Shown: in pieces, positions 16,901-26,300 of the stretch
Numbering within the stretch: the first letter of the stretch is position 1
Layout of the letters: each line of letters begins with the position of its first letter
Assembly: GCA_964650885.1 (NCBI GenBank)
Contig: CAZYXG010000025.1
Span: 1-33,483 of the forward strand
DNA: 33,483 bases
Direction of reading: 5' to 3'
DNA from: JAPLFM01 sp964650885
GTDB lineage: Bacteria; Bacteroidota; Ignavibacteria; Kapaibacteriales; UBA2268
The notes under the pieces: generated by a model
What the model was told of the DNA's origin: nothing
Database searches by the model: none
Seen by the model: only the letters and a program-made list of their open reading frames with translations
Program-made: the position numbers and the translations under genes

Positions 16901-19900
16901 TTATTTAGCAATGATTAGTTTTTTAACGTCTGTATAGAAACCTGATTTCAATTCATAGAAGTAAGCTCCAGAAGCTAATTTCTCCATTGGAAGTGCCACT
17001 GTGTAGTTTCCTTCTTTCATCAAACCTGAAGCAACTGTTGCTATTACTTCTTTATTGCTGTTGTAGATTACTAATTCTGTTTGTCCTTCTATACCTACAC
17101 TGAAATTAATGTTGCCTCCAGCTGCACCAACTGGATTTGGATTAATTTGTTGCAATTGATAATTTTTACCACTTAAAACTATTGCTCTAATTGGTGATGC
17201 ACAAATATCATTCAATGTTAATGTTGTCAATGCTGGTGTCAAAAATTCAAAGCAAGAATTGCCTAAATCTGATAATGTATGCTTTATTGTTGCTGTGTAT
17301 TTTTCTGGCAATTTAGCATCTTTTGTCGAATCTGTGTATGTCGGCAAGAACGTATTAAATCTTACTGTCGCTATATCGCCAGCTCCACTCAATATATTTG
17401 TGCCTATTGCTTTGATTGTAAACATTACTTTCGTTTCGTTACCAGCCGGTATTTCTGTAATTGATGCGTAATCTATTGCATATTTACCAGCCAATGCTCC
17501 ACCCAATAATAATGAGTTTACATTGATATTGTTTACTTCAGCAGGGTTTTTGTTGTAAAGTGGTTTGATAAATTCTGTTGGGTATGTGAAACTTACTTCT
17601 AAATTACCAACTTTTGCATTATCAAAATTTGCTCCTGCATCTAATGTGATTTTATAACCAAACTGCTCGCCAATACTTACACCTTCCGATGGTAGAATAG
17701 GTACTCCAAATGATTTATCAGCATTTACTCTCAATACATTTGAGCTTGATGTACGTGTGTAATCATAAGCTGTTATATCGAAACTTGCTGTTCTTGGATT
17801 TACATCGCCTAAAATATCTGTATTATAGCTCAAAGTTACTGTTCTTTGGGCTAAAGCTGCTGTTGGGCTAAATGTCATTGTAAATGATCTTGATGAACCT
17901 GCTGCTACTGTAAATGCACTATTCATTGCTGCATCATTTAATGTCAAGTTTGTGTTGTAATTTGATGCAAAGTTTGATATTGTTATTAGAGTTGTGCCTG
18001 TGTTGAACAATTCAAAGTTCAATACTGCTACTGTTCCTGCACAAATTGCTGTTGATTGAGTTGTCAAGTTTACACCTTGAACCAAACCATCACCTGTCCA
18101 AACTGACCTATTATTAAATACTGATGGGTTTGCACTTACTTCTGCATCTGAATTCAATACTAATGTTGCATTGGCTGGGCCTGCTTTTTGTGCCACGAAT
18201 TCCGCATTCACAAATACTGCTTCGCCTGGCGCTAATTTATAGCCATTCAAATTTGGAATAGGTGTTCCTTTAGAATCTATGCCTGAGTTTGCATAGCGGA
18301 AACCTTCTGTACCGAACGATGTTAAGTTATCTGCTATTGCTGGGTTTGCATTGAATGCACCCAATGTTAATGTATCGCCAAATTCCCAAGCTGTTGCTGA
18401 TTTATCTGGATTTGTTATCGACAACAATCCTGGATTTGGATTTGCTGTGTTGCCTACTATTGTGCTGCCAAATGGTATTACTTGAGTAATAACCATTCTT
18501 GGTACGATACCTGTACCTTTCAATGTTGATTTCACATCTGCTATATTTGCATTATTTACAAATGTCAATTCCACTTCATGAGTACCAGTTACTGTGGGAG
18601 AGAAATAAATTTGTGCTACAAATTTTCCACCTGCTGCCACTCTTATGTTAGGATATTTAGTTTTTATGTTAGTCAATGGAGTAACTTGGTCATCCAATAA
18701 AAATGAGTTTGCATTTCCTGATTTACTGTTGAGTAGAATGTCGTCTACTACTACTTCATCAGTACCATTGTTTTCTAATGTTATTACTGCTTTTCCTAAG
18801 TTATCTACTCCAATTTTTGGGGCTATATTGAAAGTGCCAGGTCTGTTGATTCTGTATTCACCCCAATCAAGACCATTTACTGCAAGCAATGCTTGGCTAC
18901 CTATACCATCAAATTTTGATACGTTATCTGGTAATGTTGCATCTGCTGTAAATAATATTTGGTCGCTGAATGTGCCAGTTGTTGTTGGTTTAAAGAAAAC
19001 ATCGTATTGAATATAAGAACCAGCTTTAATAGTAATTGGGTTTGCTGGAGTTATATCTTGAGTTTTAGTTATAGCCCCATTTGCCAAATTAAACACGGCT
19101 GTGAAAGCTGGGTTAGTCAAAGCTGAAGCACCAGTTATTGTCAAATCTGCTTCAACAGAAGGGTTTTGAACTCTTACTTGTTTCTGAAATGGAGTTGGGG
19201 AATCTATATTAAAGATACCAAAATTGTGATCGTCTGCAAGAATATTCGGAGCGCCTAAGCTTGCTCTAACTTCTACTAAGTTTGCATACAAACAGCTATC
19301 GCCAACACCAATTGAATCAATTAGTAATTTTTTACCAACTGGTAAATTATTGTCTGGTGTGAATGTTACGTTGAATATTTTAGTTTCGCCTATTTGGAAA
19401 TTAGTTGGCAATGTGAAACCTAATGGTTCTATTTTAAAGCCTTCTGTTTTTTTCCATAACTCTAATTTTTCTACCAATACTATTTTCTTAGAATTGTTAG
19501 TTACAGAGAATGTTTTTGAAACTGCTGGGTCGTTTAATTTGAAATTTCCAAAGTTTTCATCTTTTGCTAAATCTAATTTAGTTGCAATGTCCAAAATTGT
19601 AATTGTTGTGTCATTTCCTGCTCTATCTATGAAAACCAAATCTGCTCTTGAGTCTTCTCTTGGATTAATTTTAGTTAAAGACCAACTAGTTTGTTCAGTT
19701 TCTCCTGGTATAATTTCAGAAAGTAACTTAAATTCGTAGTTATAACTTGAATCTTCTTTCATATATGCGTCAGACAATTTTGACTGAGTAGCTGGATCGC
19801 CATTGATAATTGGATCCATTACACTACCTGATTTAATTGTCATACCATTTTCGCCATCACATTCCATTTTGTAAGTTGGAATTGGTTTCCACACATCTAT

Positions 19901-21484
19901 ATTTGACAAATCTGCCAATGCAGCACTTGTTGGATAACCATAAGATTCATAGAAGCCATAACCATAAGAATATGAAGCAAAAACTTTAGAAGGGCATCGC
20001 AACCTAAATACACCACTATAAGGAAGTGAAATGTTTTTAATTAAGAACTTTCTGTCTGGATTCGCAGCATCCACATTCATTTTGAATGGAGGAAGACTTG
20101 CAATCGTAGCACCATTCATAATTCTTACTTTTTGCCATTGCCAATCAGATGTGAATGTACCAAATTCAAAATCATTTGGAATAAGACCATTCACATCTGC
20201 CTCAACAACCACGTTTAACCAGTTTTGGCTAAATGGATCGCCACCAGCAGCATTCGGAGTACAGAAAATAATGTCATTTTGATATTGTTCAACAGGAGTC
20301 ATTACCATTACAAATGGATCAGAATTACTTGAATTATCTTCTGTTGTGCCAGGATTATAGTACATTACATAGAATGGTTTAGTCGAAGTTAAAACAGCAG
20401 GGGCAGGAGCTTGCTCTATTGGCCAAAGTCTTTGCTCTTGGAAACTTTCACCTTGTGCACCTACAGTAGAAGTTACATTTACAAAAGAAACTCCATTTCT
20501 GAAAATTTCAGTATCGTTTTCTTTTGCAAATATTCTAATAATGCCTGGTTTTTTTCTTACAGCAATTTGTGGTATAATCACATTTTTACCCCAAGATACC
20601 ACAGGTAATTCCATTTCACAGGTATAATCACAATATGTATTAGCAATAGGAATATTATTACAAGCGTGTCCAGTTACAAGTGCAACTGGTCTATTTGAAA
20701 TGATTCTCGAACCAGTCAAATCCTGACCATCGCCATTGGTTACATTTCCTCTAGAATCTTTACTTGAAGCTGCAAAAATAAGTGTTTCACCTTTGTTCAT
20801 ATTCCAGTTACGAGATTGTCCTGTGCCAAGCAGAGAACCACCATCAATTTCTGTAAAAGATTGAACAGCTCCACCACCCATTGTGAATGTAACTTTTGTT
20901 TTATCGAATGCGGCAGTGATGTTTACCCAAGGTGTAAGCTTATAATTGAAATTGCCACCCCATTGAGGAGAAGTTGCAACAGCATATTCTCTACCTAAAG
21001 AAGAAACTGGTATTGCCAAGAAACCATCAGTCGTATATTTATAACGAACGATTACATAAACTACTACCGGTTCTTCTGCCAAAATGTGGATTGCTTTGTC
21101 TTTATAAATACGTGCTGCTGGCTGTTGTGAAGTCGCTATAAATGGGAAAGGTGCAGCAGAAGCAGCAGGAATATCTACTACTGTTAAACCATTACCTTTC
21201 GATTTAAATGTTTTGTAAGCTCCACCAATACCAACTTTAATATTAGTTACTACTGGTGAAATGACAAACACTCTGATAAAGTTATCAAAACCACCTGATT
21301 CTGCATCATAAGGAGGCGGTATTGAGAAAATGTACTCCCTTCCAACATTGGAAGTTCCAGCCAAACTATTAAGTTTACTTGCTATTTCTGATTCATCTAT
21401 GTCGCCACCTGCAAAAGCAGAGCTAAATATTAGAACAAAAAGAGCCATAAGTACAAGAAATTTACTAGTAAATTTCGATTTCAT
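16901..21484 (-). CDS. Large secreted surface protein with IgGFc-binding-like N-terminus and T9SS sorting tail (copy 2)
   Basis: A 1527-residue protein identical over its whole length to the one encoded at 12072-16655: signal peptide, IgGFc-binding-like region, ASH/choice-of-anchor-like repeats, cohesin-like region and T9SS sorting tail. It lies upstream of copy 1 on the same strand. Each copy has its own 93-bp shared leader with AGGAG before the ATG, and its own terminator, so each is probably an independent transcription unit. No clean TAnnTTTG box is seen in the shared leader; TAATTTG and GAATTTG are near-matches. Complete identity between two 4.6-kb genes implies very recent duplication, gene conversion or an assembly duplication; the sequence alone cannot decide. 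Confidence 0.88.
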   Translation of the reverse strand: MKSKFTSKFLVLMALFVLIFSSAFAGGDIDESEIASKLNSLAGTSNVGREYIFSIPPPYDAESGGFDNFIRVFVISPVVTNIKVGIGGAYKTFKSKGNGLTVVDIPAASAAPFPFIATSQQPAARIYKDKAIHILAEEPVVVYVIVRYKYTTDGFLAIPVSSLGREYAVATSPQWGGNFNYKLTPWVNITAAFDKTKVTFTMGGGAVQSFTEIDGGSLLGTGQSRNWNMNKGETLIFAASSKDSRGNVTNGDGQDLTGSRIISNRPVALVTGHACNNIPIANTYCDYTCEMELPVVSWGKNVIIPQIAVRKKPGIIRIFAKENDTEIFRNGVSFVNVTSTVGAQGESFQEQRLWPIEQAPAPAVLTSTKPFYVMYYNPGTTEDNSSNSDPFVMVMTPVEQYQNDIIFCTPNAAGGDPFSQNWLNVVVEADVNGLIPNDFEFGTFTSDWQWQKVRIMNGATIASLPPFKMNVDAANPDRKFLIKNISLPYSGVFRLRCPSKVFASYSYGYGFYESYGYPTSAALADLSNIDVWKPIPTYKMECDGENGMTIKSGSVMDPIINGDPATQSKLSDAYMKEDSSYNYEFKLLSEIIPGETEQTSWSLTKINPREDSRADLVFIDRAGNDTTITILDIATKLDLAKDENFGNFKLNDPAVSKTFSVTNNSKKIVLVEKLELWKKTEGFKIEPLGFTLPTNFQIGETKIFNVTFTPDNNLPVGKKLLIDSIGVGDSCLYANLVEVRASLGAPNILADDHNFGIFNIDSPTPFQKQVRVQNPSVEADLTITGASALTNPAFTAVFNLANGAITKTQDITPANPITIKAGSYIQYDVFFKPTTTGTFSDQILFTADATLPDNVSKFDGIGSQALLAVNGLDWGEYRINRPGTFNIAPKIGVDNLGKAVITLENNGTDEVVVDDILLNSKSGNANSFLLDDQVTPLTNIKTKYPNIRVAAGGKFVAQIYFSPTVTGTHEVELTFVNNANIADVKSTLKGTGIVPRMVITQVIPFGSTIVGNTANPNPGLLSITNPDKSATAWEFGDTLTLGAFNANPAIADNLTSFGTEGFRYANSGIDSKGTPIPNLNGYKLAPGEAVFVNAEFVAQKAGPANATLVLNSDAEVSANPSVFNNRSVWTGDGLVQGVNLTTQSTAICAGTVAVLNFELFNTGTTLITISNFASNYNTNLTLNDAAMNSAFTVAAGSSRSFTMTFSPTAALAQRTVTLSYNTDILGDVNPRTASFDITAYDYTRTSSSNVLRVNADKSFGVPILPSEGVSIGEQFGYKITLDAGANFDNAKVGNLEVSFTYPTEFIKPLYNKNPAEVNNINVNSLLLGGALAGKYAIDYASITEIPAGNETKVMFTIKAIGTNILSGAGDIATVRFNTFLPTYTDSTKDAKLPEKYTATIKHTLSDLGNSCFEFLTPALTTLTLNDICASPIRAIVLSGKNYQLQQINPNPVGAAGGNINFSVGIEGQTELVIYNSNKEVIATVASGLMKEGNYTVALPMEKLASGAYFYELKSGFYTDVKKLIIAK

Positions 21485-21740
21485 AATGTTACTCCTAAAT
21501 TTAAGGTTAAAATTTTAATTATCAAATTCTTTAGATTCGTTTTTTTGTTTCACAAATTAGAAAAAATTTGCCAAATAAGAAACAAGTTTTTCAAATTGCT
21601 CAACAAATAACCCAAATTATTTTCATTTTCGTTACAAGCAGTTTCAAAAATATATTTTTGTAGTTAATTTGCTTTATAATTCAAATAACTAAGTAATCTT
21701 GATTCCGTTACATGGAATTTCAAAATAATTTCATTTTTCT

Positions 21741-23321
21741 TCAAAGAAGTTCAAATTTAATCTTTTTGCCTAATTTAATTTCAAGCATTTCCTTTCTTCT
21801 GTTTGCTCCCCAAAGCTCTATTTCTGCGGTTTTCCCGTCAGCTTCTTTGAGTTTGATTAGGATTTCTGTTGCTTGGATTTCAATTGAAATATTTTCAACT
21901 GCAGCAATTTGTCTTCGGTCAATTCCTTCAGCAATTCGCAAAATGCCTGCTAAAACCCAAACTGTGTTTTTTTTGTTTTCGGAGAGATGAGCAAAGTTCT
22001 CATGCACTTTTTTTGGATGTGATTTTCTGTGATATCTGGCAATATTTGCAATAACTTCTTGTTCATCGTTCGTAAAGCCAGGTAAAACGGAATTTTTGAT
22101 TAAGTAGTAACTATGTTTATGATGAGAGTCGTGTGAGATATGGAAACCAATATCGTGCAAATAGGCAGCAGATTCAAGCAATTCAAGTTCTTTTTCTCCT
22201 AAGTCATGCATCTCTTTAGTGCCATTAAATAATTCAGTGCAAATATACTTAACGTGTTCTACGTGTTTCAAATCCGATTCATACTTTTCGCATAAATTTA
22301 AAATTGAATGGAAACGTAAGTCCGATAAATGATGATACTTATCTAATTGTGTTACTTTTTGGTAGGTATCGAAAACTATGCCTTCTCTAAGTGCATAATT
22401 AGAGAGTACTATTCTCTTAATTCCCAAATACTTAATTGCATATTCAATAATCAATGCACCGCCTAGCAAAATATCTGCTCTAGAGCTATCAACGCCTGAT
22501 AATGACTCAATCTCTGCCACATTTCTACATTTCTTTAGCTTTTCAATTACTTCAAGAATTGCGTTTCTATTTACCCCAATCCCATTTAAAGAATCAGGCA
22601 AACTTCCTTTTTTATATAATATAGCCATTGATACAATCGTTTGAATTGTGCCAGATGTTCCTATCACATTTTCAAAAGTGAATTCTTTTAATTTATCTAA
22701 AATTGGTGTCCATTCACCTTTAATATAGTTAACACATTTAGTTATTTTCTCTTCAGTTACATCTCCATCGTCGAAAAATTTCTTTGTCAAACGAATTGCA
22801 CCAAGTTTCACAGAATTTAAATAAATTGTATCTGCTTTAAAACTAAGAATAGTCTCAGTGCTTCCTCCTCCAATATCAATAACCAATGTCTGTTTGTCGA
22901 AAATATTAAGTGAATTCATCACTCCTAAGTTAATCAAACGAGCTTCTTCCTGTCCTGAGACAACGTGAACCTCAATACCAGTTTTATTCTTAACTCTATC
23001 TATAAAGTCTTCTTTATTAATTGCTTCACGCACTGCACTTGTGGCAACTGCTACAATATCAGCATTCTCTGTTTTGGCTATTTCGGAAAAGTGAGAAAGA
23101 GTGCGAATAGCTCTTTTAAACGCTTCGGCTTGGATAAACTTCATTTCGCCAGAAGATGAGCCAAGTCGCACTACTTCTTTTTCTCGGGCAATCACTTTCA
23201 TAATCCCCTTTGAATTCACAGTAGCCACCACCATATGGAATGAGTTAGTGCCCATATCTATGGCTGCAATTCTAAAGTCTTCGTGCTTTGCTTTAAGTTC
23301 TATATTTGCTTGGTCTGGCAT
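21741..23321 (-). CDS. ppx: Exopolyphosphatase/guanosine pentaphosphate phosphohydrolase (Ppx/GppA) with C-terminal HD domain
   Basis: A 526-residue protein of the long Ppx/GppA type. The N-terminal ASKHA domain shows phosphate-1 AAIDMGTNSFHMVVA, phosphate-2 LVIDIGGGSTE and the GTSGTIQT loop. The C-terminal half is an HD-type domain with AAYLHDIGFHISHDSHHKHS (about residues 388-407). Such enzymes hydrolyse polyphosphate or pppGpp, linking phosphate stores to the stringent response; which substrate it prefers is not readable here. The length matches E. coli Ppx (513 aa) and not the short 300-aa forms. It is flanked by the duplicated surface-protein genes downstream and the gingipain-like gene upstream on the same strand, with 76 bp to the latter. 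Confidence 0.92.
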   Translation of the reverse strand: MPDQANIELKAKHEDFRIAAIDMGTNSFHMVVATVNSKGIMKVIAREKEVVRLGSSSGEMKFIQAEAFKRAIRTLSHFSEIAKTENADIVAVATSAVREAINKEDFIDRVKNKTGIEVHVVSGQEEARLINLGVMNSLNIFDKQTLVIDIGGGSTETILSFKADTIYLNSVKLGAIRLTKKFFDDGDVTEEKITKCVNYIKGEWTPILDKLKEFTFENVIGTSGTIQTIVSMAILYKKGSLPDSLNGIGVNRNAILEVIEKLKKCRNVAEIESLSGVDSSRADILLGGALIIEYAIKYLGIKRIVLSNYALREGIVFDTYQKVTQLDKYHHLSDLRFHSILNLCEKYESDLKHVEHVKYICTELFNGTKEMHDLGEKELELLESAAYLHDIGFHISHDSHHKHSYYLIKNSVLPGFTNDEQEVIANIARYHRKSHPKKVHENFAHLSENKKNTVWVLAGILRIAEGIDRRQIAAVENISIEIQATEILIKLKEADGKTAEIELWGANRRKEMLEIKLGKKIKFELL

Positions 23322-23352
23322 TTGTTATTTTTATTTAGGTGATTATTAACTG

Positions 23353-23360
23353 CAAATTTA
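23353..23360 (-). promoter_or_regulatory. Bacteroidota-type -7 box for ppx
   Basis: On the minus strand this reads TAAATTTG, an exact TAnnTTTG match about 31 bp before the ppx start codon. A TTTA, and not TTTG, lies about 21 bp further upstream. It suggests that ppx has its own promoter. Confidence 0.42.
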
Positions 23361-23397
23361 CAGATAATCCCTAATGAATTATAAAGATACTTTGCAC

Positions 23398-25086
23398 TTA
23401 TTTTGCAATGATAAGCTTGCCGCCCCCTATTTTCCGAAACTTCCCTGTGGGAACTGTATATTCTAAGATGGGATAAATCAGCACTTGATTTGAATCAATT
23501 TCACCCAAGTCAAAAGTGAAATCTCTTTTAGTGGAATCAAATTCAGCAATTTCTTGAAAATTAGTATAGTTATTCTTTAATATAACTGTTTTAAAACCAA
23601 TTAGTTTTGCTTCAGATTCTTTAAAATTAATTTTAATTTTCAACAAATTATTGTCTTGAGAATTGCTAACAATTCCCAAATCATTACTCGGGTATAAATC
23701 TAGTGTTGGGTCGCCCAATAGTGCGATATGAACTCCTCTAGTTTCTATATCGTAATTGCTTGGGTATTGACCAGAATTATTTTGCACTTGCAAAAGAGCA
23801 TCGCCAATAGAATAACCAAAGCCCATTCTATATAAATGCCATTGCGGGAATGTGCCAGAATAGCAAACTATGTTCGCTGGTTTGGAAGCAAGTGCTGCTC
23901 TGAGCAAATTGTTTTGGAAATCGAAATCAATATTATACGAACCAAAAATCGAAAGAAATGTAACATTCAATGGAAATTTAGCAAGCTCTTCGGTATAAAG
24001 TCCATCATCGCTGGAAGTTGAAGTTCCACCACCATTGATATACCCCAGCAAATAGCTTTTTGTTCTTGAAAGCTCTCGAATTCTACCATATTCTACTTTT
24101 GAGAAATTACAAATATTATTGATGTTTTCGGTCGCATTGGAGGCATAGATATTTTTGAAATTATCAAATACAATTCCATTCCTATTAGTTGGTTTGGCAT
24201 TTCTATATTCAATGTCCTTTTCCAAGTATCTTTGCAATAATTCAAATTCACTTTCATTAAATGCTGGCATATCGAAGAAATCTACTCTGCCTATTGCTAA
24301 ATCAATTTTATCGTAACGTACTTGGTCGAACTTGCCGTCTAAAGGCATATTGAACTGTCTTGGAAAACTTGATTTTTTACTTGAAACTATATCGTCTGTC
24401 CAATTGTTCCCCAAATCTCCGTAAAACCCATCGGAGTGCCAAGCACCTCGATGCTCTGGGTGTCCATCTGGAGCAATATCGCCTGAGTATGGTACTGCAA
24501 TTCTACCCAAAAGCAATACAGAACTAATATCTGGATGCAACTGTTTATATTTAAGAATAATATTCTTTGTTACTGATACAGCTTTCGAATTGAATACTTC
24601 TGCTCTAGGTGTAGGAAGAACAACTGTAGCAATGAAATTTTCAGCAAGTTTTGTTTGTAGTTTTTCAATCAAATTTGAAAGTGAATCAATGAAAGAATCA
24701 TCAATCAGTATTAACATTTTCTTAGGAAATTTTGGGAGTGTTGTGTCAATTCCTGCCACAAAATATGAATATGCCGAGTAGATAGTAGAATCTTGGAATC
24801 TACCTTTTTTATAGATTTGATATTCTTTGACATCTTTTAGTTGACTGGAACTAATCACATTGGCAATTGCTTTCCCCTCATAGGTCTTTAGGAGAATAAA
24901 AGTAGAATCTGAAATCCGCTTGCTTGAAATGGTATATTCCAAAGCACTTGAATCAATCGTCCAAGTTTGCTCTGCTCTATTTGCAATCGAATCGAAAGTA
25001 AAAGTTGGTTTTATTCCATATTTGGATAAATCAAATGCAAAGCATAGCTCTGCAAAAAGCAAAATAATCAAGATGAAACTTTTCAT
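23398..25086 (-). CDS. Secreted gingipain-like (C25 fold) protein, probably without peptidase activity
   Basis: A 562-residue protein with signal peptide MKSFILIILLFAELCFA. A caspase/gingipain-like core is suggested by KKMLILIDDSFIDSL, SVLLLGRIAVPYSGD, the PDGHPEHRGAWHSDGFYGD segment, FLSIFGSYNIDFD and GVHIALLGDPTLDLYP. This matches a secreted family common in Bacteroidota/Chlorobiota that resembles peptidase C25. Where gingipains have the catalytic Cys after a hydrophobic strand, this protein has FGSYN, so catalysis is doubtful. The last 90 residues form a beta-rich domain ending GGGKLIIAK; a full T9SS tail is not obvious. It has its own TATCTTTG promoter box and is divergent from the J-domain gene. 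Confidence 0.7.
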   Translation of the reverse strand: MKSFILIILLFAELCFAFDLSKYGIKPTFTFDSIANRAEQTWTIDSSALEYTISSKRISDSTFILLKTYEGKAIANVISSSQLKDVKEYQIYKKGRFQDSTIYSAYSYFVAGIDTTLPKFPKKMLILIDDSFIDSLSNLIEKLQTKLAENFIATVVLPTPRAEVFNSKAVSVTKNIILKYKQLHPDISSVLLLGRIAVPYSGDIAPDGHPEHRGAWHSDGFYGDLGNNWTDDIVSSKKSSFPRQFNMPLDGKFDQVRYDKIDLAIGRVDFFDMPAFNESEFELLQRYLEKDIEYRNAKPTNRNGIVFDNFKNIYASNATENINNICNFSKVEYGRIRELSRTKSYLLGYINGGGTSTSSDDGLYTEELAKFPLNVTFLSIFGSYNIDFDFQNNLLRAALASKPANIVCYSGTFPQWHLYRMGFGYSIGDALLQVQNNSGQYPSNYDIETRGVHIALLGDPTLDLYPSNDLGIVSNSQDNNLLKIKINFKESEAKLIGFKTVILKNNYTNFQEIAEFDSTKRDFTFDLGEIDSNQVLIYPILEYTVPTGKFRKIGGGKLIIAK

Positions 25087-25114
25087 TCTAAATTTAGTTT
25101 ATTAATTTAATTCA

Positions 25115-25122
25115 CAAAGATA
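25115..25122 (-). promoter_or_regulatory. Bacteroidota-type -7 box for the gingipain-like gene
   Basis: On the minus strand this reads TATCTTTG, an exact TAnnTTTG match about 29 bp before the start at 25086. The -33 region shows ATTG 23 bp upstream. It lies in the 85-bp divergent region shared with the J-domain gene. Confidence 0.5.
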
Positions 25123-25171
25123 AAACAACAATTGCATATTTTAGTCAATAAAAGAAAAACAAAAAGAGAAA

Positions 25172-25585
25172 ATGGGACAATTATTTGATAGACTGACAAA
25201 TTTTGCAAAGTCTTACATTAACACCGACACAAGATATAGCGACTATACTAGCACTTTGTCTGAATCGGAAGATGCAGAATTGAAACGAATTATAGACGAA
25301 CTGAATTCGTCAAAAAGCAGTGCGGCAAAAGAAAGCAAAACTAACAATAGGCAATCAAGCCAAACAAAAACCAATGCAAATGGCAAATCAAATCCCTTGC
25401 AAAAGGAATACGACACATTGGGACTAGACCCAAATGTGTCCAACGAAATTCTTAAACAAAAATACAAGCAGCTTGTGAAAGAAAACCACCCCGATGCAGT
25501 TGGTAATAATAGCCAAACGACTCAGGACAAAATGTCAACAATAAATTCTGCTTATTCTAAAATCAAAAAAGTAAGGGGGCTGTGA
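25172..25585 (+). CDS. Small J-domain (DnaJ-like) protein
   Basis: A 137-residue protein with a C-terminal J domain (about residues 78-137): EYDTLGLDPNVSNEILKQKY, the HPD tripeptide in KENHPDAVG, and the closing helix MSTINSAYSKIKK. The first 75 residues are a Ser/Asn/Lys-rich, probably flexible segment without the Gly/Phe or zinc domains of DnaJ. It should recruit DnaK to a client or site set by its N-terminus. Its stop is one base from the TTG start of the rhodanese gene, so the two are likely translationally coupled. Confidence 0.87.
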   Translation: MGQLFDRLTNFAKSYINTDTRYSDYTSTLSESEDAELKRIIDELNSSKSSAAKESKTNNRQSSQTKTNANGKSNPLQKEYDTLGLDPNVSNEILKQKYKQLVKENHPDAVGNNSQTTQDKMSTINSAYSKIKKVRGL

Positions 25586-25586
25586 T

Positions 25587-26237
25587 TTGAAAAAATTAGG
25601 ACTTGAAATAGCTGCTATTGTAATAGTTGCTGTTCTTTTGGCTTTATTAACAAATAATTTTGCAGCAAAGCCATTACCTTTGATTGGACATAAAGCACCA
25701 ATTGTTGCAGACAACTTGTTGGATAGTTTGGCGGCACAAGTGCCAATTGCCACAAAACCAGTAATTGAGAACACAACAATTAGCAAAGTTGAAACTCAAG
25801 AAAAAACAACTGGAAAAACAGAAAAAGAAAATCCTAAAGAAACTATTAAAGATATAGCATCAGTTAATAAAAACGACAATGTTAAAACTGATAATGTAAA
25901 TCCAGACGACAAATCAAACATTGAAAAAACAGTTACATTTGCCCAAGTGAAACAACGATTGAACGATCCACGTTTCTTTTTTATTGATGCACGCAATGCC
26001 GAAGAATTTGCCAAAGGACATATTGGCAATTCCGTTAATATATTCCCTTACGAACAAGAAGTGAAATATATGGAAAAGATTATGACACTGCCAAGAGATA
26101 AAATCTTTGTGATATATTGCACTGGTGGCACTTGCGATTTAAGCCATAAAGTGGCAGACGATATGCTTGGAGCTGGCTTTAAAAATATATTTATTTTCAC
26201 AGGTGGCTGGGACGAATGGAACAAACAAAAGAAATGA
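25587..26237 (+). CDS. Membrane-anchored rhodanese-like sulfurtransferase
   Basis: A 216-residue protein starting with TTG at 25587; AAGGGGG, ending about 8 bp upstream, is a strong ribosome-binding site that supports this start. Residues 5-25 (GLEIAAIVIVAVLLALLTN) form one N-terminal membrane segment. A Thr/Lys/Asn-rich linker (about 60-110) leads to a rhodanese domain at about 115-216: FFIDARNAEEFAKGHIGNS and the active-site loop YCTGGTC with Cys178, then FTGGWDEWN. The domain is probably on the outer face of the cytoplasmic membrane. It may move sulfane sulfur or relay a redox signal; no sulfur-pathway gene is adjacent. It is followed by a terminator and convergent with the next gene. Confidence 0.88.
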   Translation: MKKLGLEIAAIVIVAVLLALLTNNFAAKPLPLIGHKAPIVADNLLDSLAAQVPIATKPVIENTTISKVETQEKTTGKTEKENPKETIKDIASVNKNDNVKTDNVNPDDKSNIEKTVTFAQVKQRLNDPRFFFIDARNAEEFAKGHIGNSVNIFPYEQEVKYMEKIMTLPRDKIFVIYCTGGTCDLSHKVADDMLGAGFKNIFIFTGGWDEWNKQKK

Positions 26238-26267
26238 AAAAACTCAAAATCTCTTTATAGATAACCT

Positions 26268-26297
26268 AAAAGACAATCAGAATTGATTGGCTTTTTT
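26268..26297. terminator. Rho-independent terminator between rhodanese and T9SS-tail gene
   Basis: AAAAG-A-CAATC, loop AGAATT, GATTG-G-CTTTT followed by more T: a paired stem with one internal mismatch, flanked by A and T tracts. It serves the convergent genes on both sides. Confidence 0.7.
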
Positions 26298-26300
26298 TAA

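Larger units (their letters stand above)
16843..21577. repeat. Direct 4735-bp repeat, copy 2
   Basis: Copy 2 of the direct repeat, offset +4829 from copy 1. The left boundary is A16843 (the preceding C16842 differs from A12013). The right boundary is A21577 (A21578 differs from T16749). Confidence 0.95.

Noticed and set aside
12014..21577. Composite transposon formed by the long direct repeats
   Set aside because: No transposase, no terminal inverted repeats and no target-site duplication were found at the boundaries.
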